A stretch of 64,000 nt of DNA from Colwellia psychrerythraea (GTDB lineage Bacteria > Pseudomonadota > Gammaproteobacteria > Enterobacterales > Alteromonadaceae). The DNA is taken from positions 62,001 to 126,000 of the forward strand of contig MAAF01000120.1 in NCBI GenBank assembly GCA_002163005.1, read 5' to 3'. Positions 26,958 to 34,793 of the stretch are shown in pieces. Position 1 is the first letter of the stretch. Every line of letters starts with the position of its first letter. Position numbers and translations under genes: made by a program. The notes under the pieces were generated by a model, which was given only the letters and a program-made list of their open reading frames with translations, searched no databases and was not told the DNA's origin.

Positions 26958-26985
26958 TTGACCCGACTTGGTTCTGGCGTATTAT
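26958..26985 (+). promoter_or_regulatory. Probable sigma-70 promoter for orn
   Basis: TTGACC at 26958-26963 and TATTAT at 26980-26985, separated by 16 bases, stand about 47 bases before the orn start. Confidence 0.5.
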
Positions 26986-27032
26986 ACTAACAATTATATA
27001 CGAATGCTTGTGCATTTTTTTAAGGGAAGTTT

Positions 27033-27578
27033 ATGGCCGGTAACAATAGTAATTTAATTTGGCTTGATTTGGAAATGACAGGACTCGAGCCTGTAGAAGA
27101 TGTTATTTTAGAGATTGCTATCATTATCACCGATAGTCATTTAAATATCTTAGCGCAAGGGCCAATATTTGCCATTAACCAAAGTGATGATGTGCTAGAT
27201 AATATGAATCAGTGGTGCATCGAACATCATGGAAAATCTGGGTTAACCCAACGTTGCCGCGATAGTAAAGTGAGTTTGGCTCATGCAACTGAAAAGAGCT
27301 TAGCTTTTGTTCAAGAGTGGGTACCTCAAGGAAAGTCACCCATGTGTGGTAATAGTATCGGTCAAGATAGACGATTTATAAATAAATACATGCCTGATTT
27401 TGAAGATCATTTTCATTACCGAAACTTAGATGTTAGTACTATAAAAGAGCTGGCAAGACGTTGGAAGCCAGAAGTATTAGAGTCTGTTGTTAAAACGGGC
27501 GCTCACTTAGCCCTAGATGACATCAAAGAGTCCATCGCTGAGTTAAAAGTATATAAAGAACTTTTCTTCAAGTTATAG
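27033..27578 (+). CDS. orn: Oligoribonuclease
   Basis: A 181-residue DEDDh 3'-5' exonuclease that degrades two- to five-base RNA fragments, including pGpG left by c-di-GMP breakdown. The acidic motifs are visible: [13 protein letters not shown] (about residues 8-20), SIGQDRRFI (about 108-116) and [10 protein letters not shown] (about 158-167) with the histidine and last aspartate. A GGGAAG ribosome binding site precedes the ATG. Its product links RNA turnover with the c-di-GMP genes further along. Confidence 0.97.
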   Translation: MAGNNSNLIWLDLEMTGLEPVEDVILEIAIIITDSHLNILAQGPIFAINQSDDVLDNMNQWCIEHHGKSGLTQRCRDSKVSLAHATEKSLAFVQEWVPQGKSPMCGNSIGQDRRFINKYMPDFEDHFHYRNLDVSTIKELARRWKPEVLESVVKTGAHLALDDIKESIAELKVYKELFFKL

Positions 27579-27653
27579 CTTTAACTATATTTATGGCATG
27601 AGAATAAATACATCGTTATTATCATGCTCCTTCCTATTCCTGAGTAATTTTCA

Positions 27654-29447
27654 ATGAACAATGTAGCCACTTACCTAGTGCTTTTGCTGATTAATATTTG
27701 CCTAGCAAATTACAGTTTTGCCGCTAATTTAGCGGATAAGACCATTAGTACAGACCAACAATTAGCAAAGATTATCCAAGCTCATGAAAATTTCTATCTG
27801 AAATCGAGCCCATTTAATCAACCGGAAATTGTAGGTAATAACGCTAAGTTGCCTGATCTATCAGCAGATTTCTTGTTAGCGCAATATCAACAAGGTTTGG
27901 CTATTTATCAGCAATTGATTGCATTAGATAGTGCAAAACTAAGTCAAGAGAATCAAATAAACTTTTCGGTACTTACCTATAGCCTGAAAAACCAGTTAGA
28001 TAGTTACACCAATAAAGAACATTACATGCCGCTCACGGCTGAGTCAGGTTTTCATGTGTGGATATCAAACATTTCAAAGCAAGTCGACGTGAAAACCTTT
28101 ACAGATTATCAAGATTATTTAGCACGATTATCTAAACTACCAACCTATTTTTCTCAACAAATTCATTGGATGAAGCAAGGCCTGAAAAGTGGCATTAGCC
28201 AACCTAAAATCGTACTTAAAGGATTTGAACAATCTATTGCGGCTTACATAAAAGAAGATGTTACTGAAAGTACTTATTATCAACCGTTTACCGAAATGTC
28301 AGCTTTTGTTACTTCGAGTCAGAAAGATAATTTACAGCGACAAGCTAAGCAAGTATTAAGCACTAAAGTAATGCCTGCATATAAGGCTTATTATGACTTT
28401 ATGGTTAATGAGTATCAGCCGAATGCTCGTGATAATATTGCTGCTAGTTCTCTCCCTAATGGTAAAAAATACTATCAAAATAGGTTAGTGCATTATACCA
28501 CGTTACCTATGACGGCAACGCAAGTACATCAGCAGGGACTGGCAGAAGTAAAGCGTATCAGAGCTGAGATGGACGCTATTATTGAGCAAGTAAACTTTGA
28601 TGGCAGTTTCAGTGAGTTTGTCCAATTCTTACGTACTGATCCTCAATTTTATGCCTCCACACCCACAGAGTTATTAAAAGAAGCATCTTTTATTGCTAAA
28701 AAAATGGATGCTAAGTTACCTAAGCTATTTAAAACATTACCAAGAACGCCTTATGGTGTTATGGCAGTACCTGCCAATATAGCCCCTAAATATACAACGG
28801 GACGCTATGCGGGTTCATCACGAGATGATCAACCTGGAAATTATTGGGTCAATACTTACAGACTAGACCGTCGACCACTTTATGTATTAACTGCACTAAC
28901 ACTTCATGAAGCCGTGCCAGGACATCATTTGCAAATATCACTAGCAAAAGAAATGAATGATGTAGCGAAATTTAGAAATAGAACCTACATTTCAGCTTTT
29001 GGTGAAGGTTGGGGCTTGTATTCTGAGTACTTAGGAATAGAGACTGGAATGTATGAAGACCCTTATCATAACTTTGGTCGTTTGACCTATGAAATGTGGC
29101 GTGCCTGTCGCTTAGTTGTTGATACTGGGATGCATACTCAAGGCTGGAGTCGAGAACAAGCAATGGACTTTTTAGCCAGTAATACGGCATTGTCATTACA
29201 TAATGTAAAAACAGAAATCGATCGATATATTTCATGGCCAGGGCAAGCCTTGTCATACAAGGTGGGTGAACTAACTATTAAGCGCTTACGAAAAGAAGCG
29301 GAACAAACATTAGGTGAAGACTTTGATTTACGAGATTTCCATGATCAATTGCTTAAACATGGATCAATGCCATTATCTATGTTGGATAAAATAGTAATGC
29401 ATTATATTAGTGAGAAAAAAGCTCAAAATAAGCAATCTAAAGATTAA
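27654..29447 (+). CDS. DUF885 family secreted metallopeptidase-like protein
   Basis: A 597-residue protein with an N-terminal signal peptide (hydrophobic residues about 5-24, ending SFAAN). The mostly helical DUF885 domain carries a zinc motif HEAVPGHHLQ (about residues 421-430) and a downstream glutamate region (ISAFGEGWGLYSEYL). Family members are seen as zinc-dependent carboxypeptidase-like enzymes, but the substrate is unknown. About 75 bases separate it from orn. No terminator is evident behind it; the next 435 bases carry the riboswitch on the opposite strand. Confidence 0.85.
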   Translation: MNNVATYLVLLLINICLANYSFAANLADKTISTDQQLAKIIQAHENFYLKSSPFNQPEIVGNNAKLPDLSADFLLAQYQQGLAIYQQLIALDSAKLSQENQINFSVLTYSLKNQLDSYTNKEHYMPLTAESGFHVWISNISKQVDVKTFTDYQDYLARLSKLPTYFSQQIHWMKQGLKSGISQPKIVLKGFEQSIAAYIKEDVTESTYYQPFTEMSAFVTSSQKDNLQRQAKQVLSTKVMPAYKAYYDFMVNEYQPNARDNIAASSLPNGKKYYQNRLVHYTTLPMTATQVHQQGLAEVKRIRAEMDAIIEQVNFDGSFSEFVQFLRTDPQFYASTPTELLKEASFIAKKMDAKLPKLFKTLPRTPYGVMAVPANIAPKYTTGRYAGSSRDDQPGNYWVNTYRLDRRPLYVLTALTLHEAVPGHHLQISLAKEMNDVAKFRNRTYISAFGEGWGLYSEYLGIETGMYEDPYHNFGRLTYEMWRACRLVVDTGMHTQGWSREQAMDFLASNTALSLHNVKTEIDRYISWPGQALSYKVGELTIKRLRKEAEQTLGEDFDLRDFHDQLLKHGSMPLSMLDKIVMHYISEKKAQNKQSKD

Positions 29448-29577
29448 CGGAAACTGGCTTTAGCAAGGGCCTGATACAGAGAGTTCTGTGTTAGGTTCGT
29501 ATTACTAGTGATTTTTGGGCTATTGTTTAATAGGTTGTAGGTAACTAAAAGATAATTATAAATTCAGGAGAGGGGCC

Positions 29578-29694
29578 ACGCAAAGAAAACGGAAGAAACA
29601 GATAGTGAATTATCGAATTAAGATAAGCCCCCACTATATCTAAAATTTGCAGTCCCGCTATCATAGGTTTCCCATTAGACCGGTAACTTTGCGT
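29578..29694 (-). promoter_or_regulatory. Complement pair between riboswitch core and downstream RNA
   Basis: ACGCAAAG in the aptamer core (minus strand, 29694-29687) has a perfect complement CTTTGCGT about 100 bases downstream in the transcript (29585-29578), flanked by AGAG and CTCTC segments that can extend the pairing. This would be mutually exclusive with the folded aptamer and therefore could be the expression platform. Inference from base pairing only. Confidence 0.45.
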
Positions 29695-29738
29695 CTCTAA
29701 CTTTCATTAGATTTGCCCTTATCAAGCTGTGTAGCTCA
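29648..29738 (-). ncRNA. Cyclic di-GMP-I (GEMM-I) riboswitch aptamer
   Basis: On the minus strand the conserved core appears in order: GGGCAAA (29718-29712), a helix TCTAA/TTAGA capped by a GAAA tetraloop (29711-29696), GACGCAAAG (29695-29687), then ACCGGTCTAA (29684-29675, the tetraloop-receptor side), a second short GAAA-capped helix, and TAGCGGG (29660-29654). This matches the consensus of c-di-GMP-I riboswitches such as Vc2 of Vibrio cholerae. No coding sequence follows on the same strand; the next gene there is rsgA, almost 3 kb away. Recognised by reading; no covariance model was run. Confidence 0.82.
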
Positions 29739-29746
29739 ACACCATT

Positions 29747-29774
29747 ATTATAGAATGAATTCTATAAATGTAAA
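29747..29774 (-). promoter_or_regulatory. Sigma-70 promoter driving the riboswitch RNA, with overlapping palindrome
   Basis: On the minus strand TTTACA (29774-29769) and TATAAT (29752-29747) are separated by 16 bases, a near-consensus promoter that would start RNA about 29740, just before the aptamer. A perfect 9-bp inverted repeat TTATAGAAT / ATTCTATAA with a 2-base centre (29748-29767) overlaps it and looks like an operator. Confidence 0.6.
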
Positions 29775-29891
29775 CCGAAAATACTATTTTTGTTTATCTT
29801 TATGAGGTAAAAAGAGTGATGCGTAACATTGGATACTCTCCAATGCTTAATGTTTAATGTTTAATGTATAATTATTAACGGAATGGATATA

Positions 29892-31799
29892 ATGAAAAAA
29901 AGGTTGTTTCTGTTTATTGTATTTACTTTAAAAGTACAATTTCTTTCTTTTCTTTTAGCAAGTACCTCTCTTGCACAACCTGCGCCTGAACTGGCCGTGC
30001 TGAGTAATCAAGTACAGCAGCTATTGAAAGTAAATACAGAAATGATTGACACTGATACGGTGAAGTCTTTGTCAGAAAAAATCATCAGCAATCGACAACA
30101 TTTCTCACATGATATTCTCGCCAAAGTCTATTTACTCTCTGCAAGGGTAGCTAGTAACCAAGGAAACATTAACAACGTTTTTGAGTTTGCTCAAAAGGGG
30201 TTAGTAGCAAATAGCCTAGATAAAAAAATTAAATTAGCGCTGTTGTTTAAATTAGCCGACGTTTATATTGCCAGAAAGCAATATAAACAGTTGTTGGTAT
30301 TGGCTGAAGAAGCAGTAAAAAATAGTGAATTTAGCAGTGGTGTTAAGTGTCGATTACTCGCACTAAGTTATCGCAGCGTCGCGTTTGCCATGCTTGGAAA
30401 ACATCAACAGGCTTTAGCCGACCTACAACAAGTTGAGCGAGGTATCAGTAAGAGTGATCCGACAGGGCATATTGAATTACTGACTATTTTAGCTTTGGTT
30501 TATCACCACCTAGGTGATTATCAAACATCGCTAACTATGCAACTAAAAATTTTAAAATTAAGATTTGAAATGGATCAAAAAAGGAAGATTGCACAAACTT
30601 ATTTATACTTAGGGTATGCCTATTTTTATTTGCAGCGTTTTGATGATGCATATAATGCCTTTTGGGAGTCTAAGAACGCTGCCCATCATAATGGCGATCC
30701 TATTAATATTGCCCATGCAGATAAATGGTTAGGCATAGTTTTAATCGCACAAAAACAATTTCGCGAAGCACTTGAACCATTACAACAAGCAATTGAAGTC
30801 TTTAATCAACATAATATGCTTTCTGAACGTATAGAAACCTCTGTTGCCCTAGCCAGCGCTAATCTAGGTGTTAAACAAACCATTGAAGGTTATGCTTTAT
30901 TAAATGAAGTAGTCAGGCTTCTTAGTGGTAAGGATATTTCGTTAGGCTATACTGGCTTTTATCGAATGGTTGCTGAAATGCACTTCTCACAAGAAAATTA
31001 TCAAGTTGCTTATCGTTGGCGGGAAAAATATAGTCAAATATTACTTGATAAACTTAATTATAAGAAAAAATCATTCAGCACAGTGCAAGCTTTATTTAAT
31101 TTAGCGATAGGGAAGGTATCCAAAGTTGAGCCAGTGGAAGAGTCAAAAAGGCTCGCCGTGAAATTAGCCGAAAGCAGTGAACTATCGAGTAGCTTTACCG
31201 GGAAGTATCAAAAACAACAAATCATTATTATCAGTTTATCGATACTAGCTTGTGTATTACTACTTACCTTAGTTGGTTTATTGTTGAGGTTAAGGACGCA
31301 AAGAATAAATCTAGCATATGAGAAGGCTGAAAAGCCAAGTTATACTATGCCCACTCCTATGGAAACAAAGTTTAATTATCAACTGGCTTTTAAAAAAGCA
31401 AGAAAATTTCAATATCCTTTCAATGTGGGTTATCTTGTTGTTGAGAATTGGCAAGAGCTTGTTTTTCATTTTAATAATAAAAGTATTAGCGAAGTGACTA
31501 AAGATTTGGCCAGCGTAATCAACGAGCAAATAACAGAGTTTGACTATGCGGGTTTGTTAAATGAAGGCGAGTATTTACTGCTCTTTGAGCACCAAAGTAG
31601 TCAAGAAGCTAATGCAAAACTAGACAAACTAGTGCAAGCGGTAAATACCAGAGCTTTTGCAAACTTAGGTGATTTTTCAGTAACGATGAAATATTCGTTA
31701 AATACGGCGGATTTTAAAGATATTGATCCGTATCTCTTTTTGGCACGCATTGCCGAATCTGTTAATATTGAGCAAGTTAATCCGTCTAAGGTACCTTAA
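29892..31799 (+). CDS. TPR protein with transmembrane helix and degenerate GGDEF-like domain
   Basis: A protein of about 635 residues. A signal peptide (to about residue 30) precedes a long helical-repeat sensor region (about 30-420) with TPR-like units such as AQTYLYLGYAYFYLQRFDDA. A single transmembrane helix (about 442-466, IIIISLSILACVLLLTLVGL) leads to a cytosolic domain resembling GGDEF but with NEGEYLLLF at the active-site loop, so cyclase activity is unlikely. ATG at 29892 has better ribosome-binding spacing than ATG at 29883. The stop overlaps the next start by one base. Confidence 0.7.
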   Translation: MKKRLFLFIVFTLKVQFLSFLLASTSLAQPAPELAVLSNQVQQLLKVNTEMIDTDTVKSLSEKIISNRQHFSHDILAKVYLLSARVASNQGNINNVFEFAQKGLVANSLDKKIKLALLFKLADVYIARKQYKQLLVLAEEAVKNSEFSSGVKCRLLALSYRSVAFAMLGKHQQALADLQQVERGISKSDPTGHIELLTILALVYHHLGDYQTSLTMQLKILKLRFEMDQKRKIAQTYLYLGYAYFYLQRFDDAYNAFWESKNAAHHNGDPINIAHADKWLGIVLIAQKQFREALEPLQQAIEVFNQHNMLSERIETSVALASANLGVKQTIEGYALLNEVVRLLSGKDISLGYTGFYRMVAEMHFSQENYQVAYRWREKYSQILLDKLNYKKKSFSTVQALFNLAIGKVSKVEPVEESKRLAVKLAESSELSSSFTGKYQKQQIIIISLSILACVLLLTLVGLLLRLRTQRINLAYEKAEKPSYTMPTPMETKFNYQLAFKKARKFQYPFNVGYLVVENWQELVFHFNNKSISEVTKDLASVINEQITEFDYAGLLNEGEYLLLFEHQSSQEANAKLDKLVQAVNTRAFANLGDFSVTMKYSLNTADFKDIDPYLFLARIAESVNIEQVNPSKVP

Positions 31800-32335
31800 T
31801 GTTATTTGTTTTAGTTATAACTCTTGTTTTTGTATTAATTAGTGTTTACTTTTTTTTTCGTGCAGAAAAATTGCAGAGAAAACTAATAACTCAGCAACGT
31901 GAAAGTTCGTCTACCCGTAAGGAAAATCAGGTGTTAGTCGAGACAATGACACTTGTTGCAACGCGTGAGCAGGAGTTTGCCAAAGAAAGGTTAAAACGCT
32001 TAAAAGCTTATGCTAAGGCAAACGAGCTTGAGCAACTTTTAATACATGCAGAATTAATCAGTCCATTAATTAATAACTACAGCATTATCTTTCAGGAATG
32101 CTTAAAAGGAAAAGGCCGACTTAAAGCGATTAGTCAGAAGTGTTTTGAAAATCATGATAGGGCAGCTTATAAAAAATTTGTTGCTTTGATAGTTACCAGT
32201 AACAAACAATTAAAACGTTACTGGTCTAGTGATAATTTGAATGGCTTTCTGTTTTTAGTTGATGCTCTACTAACATTTGAAGAAGATTGCAGCCACGTGT
32301 TAGCTACAGGGAAAAAAAGTACTTGTCTGCCCTAA
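31799..32335 (+). CDS. Unknown membrane-anchored coiled-coil protein
   Basis: A 178-residue protein not recognised as any family. One N-terminal transmembrane helix (about residues 2-20) is followed by a basic, probably coiled-coil segment (about 22-75) and a helical C-terminal region with three cysteines. It starts within the stop codon of the TPR/GGDEF-like gene (TAATG), which indicates translational coupling, so the two products probably act together at the membrane. Confidence 0.65.
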   Translation: MLFVLVITLVFVLISVYFFFRAEKLQRKLITQQRESSSTRKENQVLVETMTLVATREQEFAKERLKRLKAYAKANELEQLLIHAELISPLINNYSIIFQECLKGKGRLKAISQKCFENHDRAAYKKFVALIVTSNKQLKRYWSSDNLNGFLFLVDALLTFEEDCSHVLATGKKSTCLP

Positions 32336-32435
32336 GAAGGGCAGTCTAATCATTTAGTATTTCTGTACAAAAGGTTGTAATTTTATTAGGCTAGCAAATT
32401 GCCTTGATATAATCTCCTAGGATAGGTGATTAAAT

Positions 32436-34049
32436 ATGAATCGTTTTAATGCCAAGTACTTTGTTTTATTTATCATTCTAATCGTAGTTGTTGCTTTATC
32501 TTCACTTTTTGCACAACTGTATAGTGATAAACTTCCGATAAATTTGATCGCTATTGTTAGCTATGTTGTTGCGGTTATTACCGCGACTATTTTGGCTTTA
32601 CTATGCATTCAGAAACTTTTTACCTCCGCTTCTTTAAATGGTGATAGCAAAACTATTAGTGTTGAAGAGCTGTTTTCTTATACCCATGATCCCACAACAA
32701 ACTTACCAACAGCGCAGCAAGCTCTAAGAGCTTTTGAAGTCGCTATCAAGTCTGACACCGGGCAGCGTTATGCTGCTGTCGTTTTTAAGCCTATTAATTT
32801 TCAGCAAGTAAATAGTTTACTGGGCCATCATAATTCTGATTTATTATTATTGCAGTTTGCGTACTCTTTACAACAACGAATAACGAACAATAGCAGCTTA
32901 CTAAGTTTTGGCCTCAATCCTGAGCCAGTGCGGGTTGCTCGTTTACAAAGCTTACAGTTCTTGGTCGTTTATAATCTAACGGATAATCGCTTTGACGATA
33001 AAAGCATACTTAACGAATTGTGTCATCAACTGGTTGATGGTGTGCCAGATGCAATGAGTTTTAAGAGTTTTTCTTTAAATTTTGAGCTCGCTTTCGGTAT
33101 TGCTATTTCAGGAGAAAATGGTGATAACGTTGATGAAATTACCGCTCATGCAGGTGATGCTTTACTTAATGGTTTAGAGAAAAAACAACAAATAAATTAT
33201 TTTGATAACAGTAGCATTTCTTATAACCAAGTTCAGCTTGCGCGAATAGAAGCGCTTCGTCGAGACATTAAAGAAGAGAAGTTGTTTTGTTATTTAAAGC
33301 CCCAAGTAAATATTAATAACCATAATATTGTAGGTTTCCAATTAAAGGTTCATTGGTATGAAGCTGATGTAGTTAAACCGTTGGATTTATATGATTTCTC
33401 CGATCTTGCTGAACATAGTGGTGAGTTATATTTCTTGACAAAATATATGCTAAAAACAGCGTTTTCAACCTTGTATACCTTGCATCGAATAGGTGTGCAC
33501 CAACGTATTTCTGTGACTTTGTCGAGCGAAAGTTTATTTGAAGTAGATTTAGTTGATTATATTGAGCAACAATTAAAACAGTATGATATTGCCGGTAAAT
33601 ATTTAATGATTGAGCTGAATGAGAAGGTCATACTTAGTGCGAGTCATCGGGTAAAAGCCATTATAGATCAGCTAAAATCATTGGATATAAAAATCTCCAT
33701 CGCGAATTTTTCAGGTAGTTATGAATCCTTACGTTATGTAAGAAAAATGGCAATTCATCAACTTAAAATAAATTGTCAACAATTAACAAATGATAGTAGC
33801 AACCGGGTAGATAAGGCAATAACCAATGCACTTGTTACTTTGACCCGTAGTATGAAAATTCCACTTATAGGTACTCACATTGACAGACATGATGCTTCTG
33901 AAGCCTATATAGCCATGGGCGGAGAGTTAATTCAAGGTGATATTATTCATCCAGGAGTCGTACCTGATGAGATTGAAATTTGGTTAGAGAAGTGGTACTT
34001 GCAGCACCCTGAGTCAATTCCTCCAGAAATAAGACCTTCTATTTATTAA
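32436..34049 (+). CDS. Degenerate GGDEF-EAL membrane protein
   Basis: A 537-residue protein with two transmembrane helices (about residues 8-25 and 37-58). A GGDEF-like domain follows (from THDPTTNLPTA, about 83) in which the signature is replaced by LQSLQF, and then an EAL-like domain (about 275-520). Key phosphodiesterase residues are lost: the EAL tripeptide is changed (GFQLKVHW), DDFGTGYSSL reads IANFSGSYESL, and the late EGVE is GTHID. It should therefore bind rather than make or cut c-di-GMP, or act by protein contact, as CsrD does. Same strand as the preceding pair, 100 bases behind. Confidence 0.8.
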   Translation: MNRFNAKYFVLFIILIVVVALSSLFAQLYSDKLPINLIAIVSYVVAVITATILALLCIQKLFTSASLNGDSKTISVEELFSYTHDPTTNLPTAQQALRAFEVAIKSDTGQRYAAVVFKPINFQQVNSLLGHHNSDLLLLQFAYSLQQRITNNSSLLSFGLNPEPVRVARLQSLQFLVVYNLTDNRFDDKSILNELCHQLVDGVPDAMSFKSFSLNFELAFGIAISGENGDNVDEITAHAGDALLNGLEKKQQINYFDNSSISYNQVQLARIEALRRDIKEEKLFCYLKPQVNINNHNIVGFQLKVHWYEADVVKPLDLYDFSDLAEHSGELYFLTKYMLKTAFSTLYTLHRIGVHQRISVTLSSESLFEVDLVDYIEQQLKQYDIAGKYLMIELNEKVILSASHRVKAIIDQLKSLDIKISIANFSGSYESLRYVRKMAIHQLKINCQQLTNDSSNRVDKAITNALVTLTRSMKIPLIGTHIDRHDASEAYIAMGGELIQGDIIHPGVVPDEIEIWLEKWYLQHPESIPPEIRPSIY

Positions 34050-34098
34050 GTCTTAGCTGTCTCAGGTACTAAGGCTAATTTATTCTGTTAGCCTTACT

Positions 34099-34584
34099 TT
34101 ATACCAAGTTGAGTGCTTCAGGTGACAATATTATTCCAGTATTATCAGCATAGATATGATCATCGGGTAATAAAGTCACTCCGGCAAAATTAATCGCAAT
34201 ATCAGTTTCTCCAATACTTTGATCACTGGCCCCAACTGGAATTGCTCCGAGTGCTTGGATACCAATATCCACACTCTCTAAAGCATCTACATCACGCACA
34301 CTACCATAACAAACAAACCCTTCCCAGCCATTGTCAGCTGCACATTGTGCAATACTTAAATCAATTAGGGCTCGTCTTGTGGATCCGCCACCATCAATGA
34401 CCAATACTTTACCTGTGCCATCCATACTAATGAGTTCATTGATTAAGCCTAAATGCTCAAAACACTTTAAAGTAACAACTTTGCCAGCAAATGAACTGCG
34501 ACCACCATAATTACAAAAAATAGGGTCAACGACATCAACTAAGTCGGCATAAAAGTCACATAACTCAGAGGTGTTATATTGCAT
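34099..34584 (-). CDS. rraA: Ribonuclease E activity regulator RraA
   Basis: A 161-residue trimeric protein that binds RNase E and slows mRNA decay. The whole length matches Rra[20 protein letters not shown] at the start, [37 protein letters not shown] (about residues 71-88), [12 protein letters not shown] and [19 protein letters not shown]. The ATG at 34584 is preceded by AGAGAA. In E. coli rraA lies near menA behind hslU; here it is about 5 kb away among c-di-GMP genes. Confidence 0.93.
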   Translation of the reverse strand: MQYNTSELCDFYADLVDVVDPIFCNYGGRSSFAGKVVTLKCFEHLGLINELISMDGTGKVLVIDGGGSTRRALIDLSIAQCAADNGWEGFVCYGSVRDVDALESVDIGIQALGAIPVGASDQSIGETDIAINFAGVTLLPDDHIYADNTGIILSPEALNLV

Positions 34585-34793
34585 GTTAGTTCTCTTTCAT
34601 CTGAAGATTAAGGGTTATGTCAGTATATATTGTTATGTTAAAAATAAAACCAATTATATATTTTACGGGTATGACTTGAATTTAAAGCTAAAAGCCTCTT
34701 TAATAGCATTCGTGTTGACTGATGCAACCTAAAGTACTTTAGCAGAATAGACGTCCAGATAGGTATATTAATAGCCATGACCCAATTTATTTT

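Noticed and set aside
28972-29256. Minus-strand 94-codon frame as the gene controlled by the riboswitch
   Set aside because: It is the antisense of the DUF885 coding region, begins about 400 bases past the aptamer, and has no family resemblance or initiation signals.
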